From an uncultured Pseudomonas sp. (GTDB taxonomy: Bacteria; Pseudomonadota; Gammaproteobacteria; Pseudomonadales; Pseudomonadaceae), in the NCBI RefSeq assembly GCF_946885885.1, contig NZ_CAMPHN010000049.1:1-28453 (forward strand): DNA of 28,453 nucleotides. Reading direction: 5' to 3'. Of the stretch, positions 22,674-28,453 are shown piece by piece. The notes beneath the pieces are model-generated. The model was not told where the DNA came from. It did not search any database and saw nothing but the letters and a program-made list of their open reading frames with translations. A program made the position numbers and the translations under genes. Every line of letters starts with the position of its first letter. The first letter of the stretch is position 1.

Positions 22674-23504
22674 ATGTCCGCTCCCATCGGCGCCATAGAT
22701 GCCTGGGCTCAGCCCGCCAACGGGCGCGCGCGTCAATTGTTGCCGGAAGTGGTTCGGCTATTCGAGAAGTCCGGTTCCGCCCATCTGCTCGACCAGCCCT
22801 TGAGCCCGGAGCAGACGGTCGCTGAGATGGATCAGGCCGGGGTGGACAAGCTGATGCTCGCCGCATGGTGCCGGCCCGAGGGCTGGGTTTTCAGCAACGA
22901 TGAAATAGCCGAATACACCCGCGCTTACCCCGAGCGTTTCGTTGGCGTCGCCAGCGTCGACCTGAGCAAGCCGCTGGCGGCGGTGCGTGAGCTGGAACGA
23001 GCGGTGCACGAACTCGGCTGCAAGGCGCTGCGTATCGTGCCCTGGCTGTGGAAGTTGCCGCCCAATCACCGCCTGTACTACCCGCTCTACGTGAAGTGCA
23101 TCGAGCTGGATATCCCGTTCTGCACCCAGGTCGGCCATACCGGCCCGCTGATGCCCTCGGAAACCGGGCGGCCGGTGCCTTATCTGGACGAGGTGGCGCT
23201 GGATTTCCCCGAGCTGCGCATCGTCGCCGGGCATATCGGCCACCCCTGGACCGACGAGATGATCGGCGTGGCCTGGAAGCACGATAACGTCTATATCGAT
23301 ACCTCGGCCTACCTGCCGCGCTATTACCCGGCGCAGCTGCTGCAATTCATGCAGAGTTACGGCCAGGACAAGGTACTGTTCGGTTCCAACTTCCCGCAAT
23401 TATCGCTGGAGCGCTGTATGAGCCAGGTCGCAGAGCTGGGGCTGAGCGCCGAGGTGCAGGCCAAGTTTCTTCACGACAACGCCCGGCGCGTGTTCAAGCT
23501 CTGA
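22674..23504 (+). CDS. amidohydrolase-fold (ACMSD-like) protein with altered metal site
   Basis: The 276-aa protein belongs to the PF04909-type amidohydrolase/ACMSD group, whose members hydrolyse or decarboxylate small acids in a TIM barrel. ATG 22674 follows AAAGGAGAT, an excellent ribosome site. The N-terminal metal motif, usually HxH, reads IDAWAQP (8-14) and lacks both histidines. Later ligand positions keep H155 (QVGHTGPL) and H187/H190 (VAGHIGHPW), and the last acid is N239 (FGSNFP) instead of the common Asp. This pattern suggests weak or different metal use, as in a subfamily I recall with IDAW openings. It lies 61 bp after the acyl-CoA dehydrogenase gene and 177 bp before the CoA-transferase gene on the same strand. 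Confidence 0.88.
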   Translation: MSAPIGAIDAWAQPANGRARQLLPEVVRLFEKSGSAHLLDQPLSPEQTVAEMDQAGVDKLMLAAWCRPEGWVFSNDEIAEYTRAYPERFVGVASVDLSKPLAAVRELERAVHELGCKALRIVPWLWKLPPNHRLYYPLYVKCIELDIPFCTQVGHTGPLMPSETGRPVPYLDEVALDFPELRIVAGHIGHPWTDEMIGVAWKHDNVYIDTSAYLPRYYPAQLLQFMQSYGQDKVLFGSNFPQLSLERCMSQVAELGLSAEVQAKFLHDNARRVFKL

Positions 23505-23555
23505 AGCCCGATATTGGAGGCTTTCGTAGATCCTATGCGCAAGGCCTACAGTCTC

Positions 23556-23586
23556 GTAGGGTGGACATGCCGAAGGCTTGTCCACC
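23556..23586. repeat. GTAGGGTGGACA... hairpin repeat
   Basis: GTAGGGTGGACATGCCGAAG followed by GCTTGTCCACC forms a hairpin of the same family as 17367-17397. It lies in the 177-bp spacer between the amidohydrolase and CoA-transferase genes. No promoter is evident. Confidence 0.65.
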
Positions 23587-23681
23587 ATCCAGATACCAGC
23601 GGCGGACAAGGCTCCGCCATGTCATCCCTACCAAAGCGCACTTCGAGCGCGGATAACCCTTCCAGATAAGGAACCATTGCG

Positions 23682-24863
23682 ATGAACGGCCCGCTGTCCG
23701 CGCTGAAAATCCTCGATTTCTCCACCTTGCTACCGGGACCGTTCGCCTCGCTGCTGCTCGCCGATATGGGCGCCGAGGTATTGCGTGTCGAGTCGCCCAG
23801 CCGGGTCGACCTGGTGCGGCTGCTGCCGCCCTATGACGGCGACGTTTCCGCCAGCCACGCCTACCTCAATCGCAACAAACGCAGCATCGCCCTGGACCTG
23901 AAACAGGCCGAGGCGGTGGCGTTGGTCAAGCAGCTGGTCGCCGAGTACGACATCGTTCTGGAGCAATTCCGTCCGGGCGTGATGGACAAGCTCGGCGTTG
24001 GTTACGAGGCGCTCAAGGCGATCAACCCCGGGCTGATCTACGTATCGATCACCGGTTACGGCCAGACCGGGCCTTACAAGGACCGCGCCGGCCACGACAT
24101 CAATTACCTGGCGCTGTCTGGTGTCGCCAGCTACACCGGGCGCCGCGACAGCGGCCCGTTGCCGCTGGGTATCCAGGCCGCCGATATCGCCGGCGGTTCG
24201 CTGCACGGGACAATCGGCCTGCTGGCCGCGGTGATCCAGCGGCAAACCACGGGACTGGGCCAGCACGTGGACATCAGCATGACCGATTGCGCCTTCAGCC
24301 TGAACGGCATGGCCGGCGCCGGCTTGCTCGCCGCCGGCGTCGAGCCGCAGATGGAAAACCAGGCGCTCAACGGCGGCAGCTTCTACGACTACTACCGCAG
24401 CCGCGACGGCCGCTGGTTCGCCGTGGGCAGCCTGGAGCCGCAATTCATGCAGCAGCTCTGCGCCGCCATCGGCCGCCCCGAGCTGGCGCCGCGCGGGCTA
24501 TCGGCCAAACCGGACGAGCAGCAGGCACTGAAGCGCGAGATCGCCATCGAGTTTGAGAAGCGCGATTTCGCCGATTGGTGCCAGGTATTCGCCGAGCTGG
24601 ATGCCTGCGTCGAGCCGATGCTCACGTTGAGCGAGGCGGTCGAGCATCCCCAGCTCGTCGCCCGCGAATCGGTCTGCGAAGTGCCGCGCCCCGGCAGCCA
24701 GCCGCAGCGGCAGATCGCCTGCCCGATCAAATTCTCCGCCGGCCTGCCCGCGCCCCGGCATATAGGCGCGGCCTTGGGCGCGCATACCGATCAGGTGCTC
24801 GCCGAACTGGGCTGTTCGCCCGCGCGCATCGCCGAACTTCGGGCGGCAAAAGTGGTTGGCTAA
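23682..24863 (+). CDS. CaiB/BaiF-type (class III) CoA-transferase
   Basis: The enzyme moves CoA between carboxylic acids, usually to activate a substrate for the neighbouring acyl-CoA dehydrogenase. The 393-aa length and motifs fit: LKILDFSTLLPGPFASLLLADMGAEVLRVE (8-37), YLNRNKRSIALDLK (61-74), DIVLEQFRPGVMDKLGVGY, SITGYGQTGPYKDRAGHDINYLALSG with D139 as the likely CoA-linked aspartate, and a C-terminal small domain around EKRDFADWCQVFAELDACVEPMLTLSEAVEHP. ATG 23682 has AAGGAA upstream. With the acyl-CoA dehydrogenase and amidohydrolase-fold genes it forms a compact plus-strand catabolic set. The acid substrate is unknown. Confidence 0.93.
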   Translation: MNGPLSALKILDFSTLLPGPFASLLLADMGAEVLRVESPSRVDLVRLLPPYDGDVSASHAYLNRNKRSIALDLKQAEAVALVKQLVAEYDIVLEQFRPGVMDKLGVGYEALKAINPGLIYVSITGYGQTGPYKDRAGHDINYLALSGVASYTGRRDSGPLPLGIQAADIAGGSLHGTIGLLAAVIQRQTTGLGQHVDISMTDCAFSLNGMAGAGLLAAGVEPQMENQALNGGSFYDYYRSRDGRWFAVGSLEPQFMQQLCAAIGRPELAPRGLSAKPDEQQALKREIAIEFEKRDFADWCQVFAELDACVEPMLTLSEAVEHPQLVARESVCEVPRPGSQPQRQIACPIKFSAGLPAPRHIGAALGAHTDQVLAELGCSPARIAELRAAKVVG

Positions 24864-25012
24864 CCAGAGCGCGGACTTCGCAGGGCAAACACAAGCTGGT
24901 GCCTAGGCATCACCTTGCGCTTTCCGGTAGCCTGTCGGCCGAACGCGCACGAGGAGCGCCTTGTTGGCAGCGGTTTTTGCCATTGCCATGATTCTGGTCG
25001 AAGTGGAAAAAC

Positions 25013-25630
25013 ATGTATCACGGTGAACGACTCAACGCCTGGACCCATCTGGTCGGCGCTGTGCTGGCCTGTATCGGCGCGGTCTGGTTATTGGTATTGG
25101 CGAGCCTGGACGGCGAGCCGCGCAAGATCGTCAGCGTGGCGATTTACGGCGTTACGTTAATTCTGCTTTACAGCATCTCGACGCTTTACCACAGCCTGCA
25201 AGGTGCGGCGAAAGTGCTGATGCGCAAGCTCGATCACCTGTCGATCTACCTGCTGATCGCCGGCAGCTATACGCCTTTTTGCCTGATCACGCTGCATGGC
25301 CCTTGGGGCTGGTCGCTGTTCGGCATCGTCTGGGGGCTGGCGGCGATCGGCATGCTGCAGGAGATCAAGCCGCGTTCCGAAGCGCGGGTATTGTCCATCG
25401 TGATCTATGCGGTGATGGGGTGGATCGTCCTGGTGGCGATCGAGCCGCTGCTCGCCGCCCTGGGCACGGCGGGTTTCGCCTGGCTGGCCGGTGGCGGCGT
25501 GCTCTACACCGTGGGGATTATCTTCTTCGCCTACGACAGCCGTTTTCGCCACTGGCATGGCATCTGGCATCTGTTCGTGATGGCCGGCAGCCTGACCCAC
25601 TTCATCGCGGTGCTGTTCTACGTGCTCTAG
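25013..25630 (+). CDS. trhA: TrhA / hemolysin III family membrane protein (PAQR)
   Basis: A 205-aa inner-membrane protein of the hemolysin III/PAQR superfamily, implicated in membrane lipid homeostasis. It has seven hydrophobic helices. Conserved features are the N-terminal ERLNAWTHLVGAVLA (5-19), STLYHSL with the family Ser/His, LDHLSIYLLIAGSYTPF (after KVLMRK), and the C-terminal HWHGIWHLFVMAGSLTHF with the metal-binding histidines. The complete set of histidines suggests an active zinc site, as in other PAQR proteins. ATG 25013 has GTGGAAA upstream. It is 149 bp after the CoA-transferase gene and converges with sprT 20 bp downstream; no clear terminator is seen between them. Confidence 0.92.
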   Translation: MYHGERLNAWTHLVGAVLACIGAVWLLVLASLDGEPRKIVSVAIYGVTLILLYSISTLYHSLQGAAKVLMRKLDHLSIYLLIAGSYTPFCLITLHGPWGWSLFGIVWGLAAIGMLQEIKPRSEARVLSIVIYAVMGWIVLVAIEPLLAALGTAGFAWLAGGGVLYTVGIIFFAYDSRFRHWHGIWHLFVMAGSLTHFIAVLFYVL

Positions 25631-25650
25631 CAGCCCCTTCGTTTACCTGC

Positions 25651-26145
25651 TTATTCGACACGCTGTTCGCCGGTAAAACTCAGGGTTTCCTTGCAGCGTC
25701 GGCAGAAATAGCGTCGCCCTTTGGCGACCAGGGCGTGGCGCTGGGCGGAGAAGGGGAACTCGCCTTGCGGGCAGTCGCAGCGGTAGATAAAACGGCTGGT
25801 TTTGCGGCGTTTGACCGCATAGCTGTGGCAGCGGTTTGGCGGCAAATGGTAGACGCCGCGCATGATCAACTGCCATTCCTCGCCGTGGGGCTGAATCTTC
25901 AAACCGAACAGCTGATGAGCGATCAGATGCGCCACTTCATGGGGCACCGTTTGCTTGAGGAAGTCTTCGCGATTTTCCCGGTACAGCTGCGGATTGAAAC
26001 GCAGCTTGTTTTCCGTGAGGTGCGCCACCCCGGCCTTTTGTCCGCGGAGCTTGAAGCTGACTTCGGCACGTACGAAGGTTTGTTTGAAAAAGGCTTCGGC
26101 CTGTTGATAGCAGGCTTCGACGCGGGCATGCAGATGTTCGGGCAT
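25651..26145 (-). CDS. sprT: SprT family zinc metalloprotease
   Basis: This 164-aa protein is a SprT-like putative metalloprotease, related to the catalytic domain of eukaryotic Spartan, which clears DNA-protein crosslinks; the bacterial role is unproven. HEVAH at 69-73 is the zinc motif, with H87 in QPHGEEW as likely third ligand. A C-terminal zinc ribbon has YRCDCPQG (C123, C125) and YFCRRCKE (C148, C151). All key residues are present, and the length is normal for pseudomonad SprT. ATG 26145 is the only suitable start, with no strong ribosome site. Confidence 0.93.
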   Translation of the reverse strand: MPEHLHARVEACYQQAEAFFKQTFVRAEVSFKLRGQKAGVAHLTENKLRFNPQLYRENREDFLKQTVPHEVAHLIAHQLFGLKIQPHGEEWQLIMRGVYHLPPNRCHSYAVKRRKTSRFIYRCDCPQGEFPFSAQRHALVAKGRRYFCRRCKETLSFTGEQRVE

Positions 26146-26204
26146 AAGGACATGGCTGGCTTGGGTGTGCGGGCGATTATGCCGTAATCGCTTGTACCGG
26201 GCAG

Positions 26205-26870
26205 TTACCGTTCGCCGGGTCCGTCCTGCGGGCGCTGTTCCTGGGTGCCGTAGCTTTGGTCCTGCTGCACGGTGCGTTCATAGGCGGGTTCGAGCGCCAA
26301 CAGCCAGAGCAGGATCATCCCGACCAGCAGGTTGACCAATACCAACAAGCCGACGCCCCAGGCCGAGACCGCGTAGAGAAAGGCTTGTCGATAGTCGATA
26401 TGCATGAATTTCGGTAAGCCGACATACAGCAGGTAACTGGCATACAGCCCGGCCAGCACCAGCACCGCAATGGCCACCCAGCGCGTCGGATAGAGCGCAC
26501 CGAGTCCGGCGATGAAAAATGGCGTACACAGATAGGCGACGAAGCCTACGCATTGCTGGTAAGTGGGTTGGGCCTCGAAAGTGCGCGACATCCAGCGCAG
26601 AAAGCCGCCCATGACCAACACGCCGGCGAGGCTGGTCAGATACAGCAACAGGCTCAGTTGCAAGGCGCTGGGGAAATCCAGGCGGATACGTTCGTCTTCT
26701 ACCAGGCTCCAACCGACGAAACGGGTGCCGATGAACAGGCAAACGGCGGGTAGCAGGGCGAACAGCAGAAGATAGACGAAATGGCCTGAGTTACTGTCAG
26801 CCTCTTCGCGACCTATCTCGACCCAGGCGCGTTCTGGGCGGGTCAGCAGGGCGAAAAAATGCGAAATCAT
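26205..26870 (-). CDS. Yip1 family membrane protein, tandem copy 1
   Basis: A 221-aa inner-membrane protein with five hydrophobic helices typical of the Yip1 group: FVYLLLFALLPAVCLFIGT, LSLLLYLTSLAGVLVMGGFL, VGFVAYLCTPFFIAGLGALYP, VAIAVLVLAGLYASYLLYVGLP and AWGVGLLVLVNLLVGMILLWLL. The N-terminal FFALLTRPERAWVEIGREE is the cytoplasmic lead seen in family members. The C-terminal ~20 residues are a charged tail. ATG 26870 is chosen for its GGAGA ribosome site; the longer frame to 26909 is not needed. It is clearly a paralogue of the next gene, with matching blocks such as the YLLYVG(L/I)P strand. The function is unknown. Confidence 0.88.
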   Translation of the reverse strand: MISHFFALLTRPERAWVEIGREEADSNSGHFVYLLLFALLPAVCLFIGTRFVGWSLVEDERIRLDFPSALQLSLLLYLTSLAGVLVMGGFLRWMSRTFEAQPTYQQCVGFVAYLCTPFFIAGLGALYPTRWVAIAVLVLAGLYASYLLYVGLPKFMHIDYRQAFLYAVSAWGVGLLVLVNLLVGMILLWLLALEPAYERTVQQDQSYGTQEQRPQDGPGER

Positions 26871-26989
26871 GGGAAGTCTCCATCTGCCGTATAGGCGTGC
26901 GATACGCAAACGATGGAGTTTTGAATGATGGATGCCGGCGTCGGTTCCCTGTAATTGCAGGACGCTATGGCAGTCGCGCGGCGGACAGT

Positions 26990-27012
26990 AAAAAGGCCGC
27001 CCGAAGGCGGCC
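26990..27012 (-). terminator. Rho-independent terminator between the two Yip1 genes
   Basis: On the minus strand GGCCGCC TTCG GGCGGCC is a perfect 7-bp stem with a stable TTCG loop, followed by TTTTT. It ends the 27030-27629 gene, 18 bases after its stop, so the two paralogues are separately transcribed. Confidence 0.88.
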
Positions 27013-27029
27013 TGCAGATCGACTGACGT

Positions 27030-27629
27030 TTAGCTGGTGTAGACCGGGCCTACGCCGAAGCCCCAGAGGATCACCGAGCAGGCGATCATGGCGACCAGTA
27101 CCACCAGGCCCACCGCCAATACCGAGCTGGAGAACATAAAGCCTTCATCATTCGGTATGCCCATAAAGGTCGGTATGCCCACATACAGTAAATACACCGT
27201 GTAGCAGATGGCTGCGGTCCCCACCGCCATAGCCAGCCATAGATTGGGGTAGAGCGCCGCCAAACCGCCGATGAACAGCGGGGTTGCGGTATAAGCCGCG
27301 AATACCACGCATTGGGTCAGGTTGGGGCTGGCATCGTAGGTGCGCGCCATCCAATGGATAAAAGCGCCCATCACGGCGATACCGGCGAGCATCGCCAGGT
27401 ACGACATAACGGTCATTTGCATGGCGCTGGCTTCCGTCAGCATCACCGGCGCTCGGTCGCCAATCGACCAGCCGACCTGAGTGGTGCCGATAAAGGCCGA
27501 GAGTGCGGGAATAGCCGCGAGAATCAAGACATGGGTGAGGTACATGTGGCTGATGCTTTCTTCTTCGCCACGGATTTCTTGCCACTCCTGGTCAGGGTGG
27601 GTGAAGAGTCCCACTACGTGATGAATCAT
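27030..27629 (-). CDS. Yip1 family membrane protein, tandem copy 2
   Basis: A 199-aa five-helix membrane protein, paralogous to the downstream 221-aa copy. Both share the lead (GLFTHPDQEWQEIRGEEES here), MAGLAGIAVMGAFIHWMARTYDA-like second helix, CVVFAAYTATPLFIGGLAALYPNLW, and VYLLYVGIPTFM. The last helix ends ILWGFGVGPVYTS. ATG 27629 has a near-perfect GGAGGT ribosome site and a possible TATAAT box close upstream. It is followed by its own strong terminator. The Yip1 group is membrane-embedded and poorly characterised in bacteria, so no function is assigned. Confidence 0.88.
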   Translation of the reverse strand: MIHHVVGLFTHPDQEWQEIRGEEESISHMYLTHVLILAAIPALSAFIGTTQVGWSIGDRAPVMLTEASAMQMTVMSYLAMLAGIAVMGAFIHWMARTYDASPNLTQCVVFAAYTATPLFIGGLAALYPNLWLAMAVGTAAICYTVYLLYVGIPTFMGIPNDEGFMFSSSVLAVGLVVLVAMIACSVILWGFGVGPVYTS

Positions 27630-27645
27630 GCTAATACCTCCATTT

Positions 27646-27651
27646 ATTATA
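27646..27651 (-). promoter_or_regulatory. possible -10 box for the 199-aa Yip1 gene
   Basis: The minus strand has a consensus TATAAT about 17 bases upstream of the ATG at 27629. That leaves a leader barely long enough for the GGAGGT ribosome site. A -35 match is weak, so this is tentative. Confidence 0.3.
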
Positions 27652-27792
27652 ATGATCGCCCCCCAGCGAAGTGCCCGGCGCGCATGGACAGCAGACCGGG
27701 TACTGGGCCGAACTTATGCGACCTTATGCCGCAGTATAGGTGGGGATTCTTCTAGTGGAGGGGCGGTTTTAGAGCAAATTGGACTCTCAAAC

Positions 27793-28389
27793 TCACCCGT
27801 AATAGCGTTCCAGGATTTCCATCGCCTTATTGATCGATTGCAGGCGCGAGGTGCTGCCGCCCCGATCGGGGTGATGGATGCTGACCAACTGGCGATAGCG
27901 GTGCTTGATCACGCTGAAGTCGAGCGCTTGTGTGTCGTCGGCCAGTTCGAACAGTTCCAGCGCCGCGCGCTTTTCCTCGCCGCCCTGCATACGCGTCCAG
28001 AAGCTGGCCAGCAATTTCTCCACGTCCTGCTCGTCGGTGCTGCTCAGCTGGCTCATGTCCAGGTAGTAGTCGCGCAGCGGGTCGTGCTCGCTGACCTCGC
28101 TGCTGCCGGTCTGGTAGGGCAGCAGCTGGACGCACAGGGGGCTGATCTGGAGAAAGGCGCTTTGATCGGCCAGCAGTTGGTCACGCAGCCGGTAAAGCGC
28201 GTTGAACACCAGGAAATGGGTGCGGAACAGCACCAGCTTGTCGGTCAGCGGTAGGTTGGGGATATGCGTGCAATGGCGATCTTTAAGGTGTTGAATCAGC
28301 TGGTACTCGCTGATTCCGCCGGGCGCTTCGCGCAGTAGGCGATGCAATTGCTGGGCTAGATCGTCGTAAGGATAGAGTTCGTCGTTCAT
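27793..28389 (-). CDS. DnaJ-domain protein (DNAJ-related family)
   Basis: The 198-aa protein combines an N-terminal DNAJ-related domain (about 1-130; MNDELYPYDDLAQQLHRLLREAPGGISEYQLIQHL, TDKLVLFRTHFLVFNALYRLRDQLL) with a C-terminal J domain (about 145-198). The J domain reads ALDFSVIKHRYRQLVSIHHPDRGGS, with HPD at 173-175, then INKAMEILERYY. The HPD loop indicates that it can stimulate a DnaK-type ATPase; its client is unknown. It lacks the Gly/Phe and zinc-finger parts of true DnaJ. ATG 28389 is the only start; the ribosome site lies near GGCTCGACCG and is weak. It reads towards the Yip1 genes with a 163-bp spacer. Confidence 0.9.
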   Translation of the reverse strand: MNDELYPYDDLAQQLHRLLREAPGGISEYQLIQHLKDRHCTHIPNLPLTDKLVLFRTHFLVFNALYRLRDQLLADQSAFLQISPLCVQLLPYQTGSSEVSEHDPLRDYYLDMSQLSSTDEQDVEKLLASFWTRMQGGEEKRAALELFELADDTQALDFSVIKHRYRQLVSIHHPDRGGSTSRLQSINKAMEILERYYG

Positions 28390-28453
28390 CGGTCGAGCCT
28401 AGGGTCTGTTGCCGTTTCAGCGCAAGCCGCGTTGCCGCGAAAAATCTCGCCAT

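Overview
The window looks like chromosomal DNA of a Pseudomonas-type gammaproteobacterium. It is GC-rich, and it carries a PcpS-like phosphopantetheinyl transferase, an ApeB-type M18 aminopeptidase, SprT, TrhA/hemolysin III, many c-di-GMP proteins and several families of short palindromic repeats of the kind common in pseudomonads. The species cannot be fixed from the sequence alone.

Region 1 (1-740): the 3' part of a GlxA-like AraC regulator, whose stop codon is supplied by a 190-bp element with terminal inverted repeats. Region 2 (781-11517, all minus strand): a small unknown protein and a complete type I Wadjet (JetABCD, also MksFEBG) anti-plasmid SMC system. Its operon is expanded. Read 5'->3' on the minus strand it runs apeB > jetA > DUF1016/YhcG PD-(D/E)XK nuclease > (25-codon ORF) > jetB > DUF3800 protein > a 41-codon ORF with a consensus Shine-Dalgarno > jetC > palindromic repeat > jetD > 109-aa protein. 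Several joints are translationally coupled (TGATG or ATGA overlaps), so the two added proteins and the hidden small ORF are wired into the Wadjet transcript. This is the most interesting part of the window.

Region 3 (11518-13115): palindromic repeats, pcpS, an orphan Rho-independent terminator that may end a small RNA, and a second, larger copy of the inverted-repeat element. The two copies lie in direct orientation about 12 kb apart and bracket the Wadjet-apeB-pcpS segment. Region 4 (13113-17308): an alpha/beta hydrolase, whose stop codon is also supplied by the element, and a 7TM-DISM/GGDEF/EAL gene broken by a single-base frameshift in a C5 run. Region 5 (17309-18006): gene-free and full of repeats and stem-loops.

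Region 6 (18007-24863): an AraC-family regulator, a MASE3-GGDEF(GGDKF)-EAL protein, and a divergent plus-strand set of acyl-CoA dehydrogenase, amidohydrolase-fold protein and CaiB-type CoA-transferase that looks like a small acyl-CoA catabolic unit. A palindrome and a 23-bp-period direct repeat lie in the divergent promoter region. Region 7 (25013-28389): TrhA, SprT, two tandem Yip1-family membrane proteins and a DnaJ-domain protein, all ordinary chromosomal genes.
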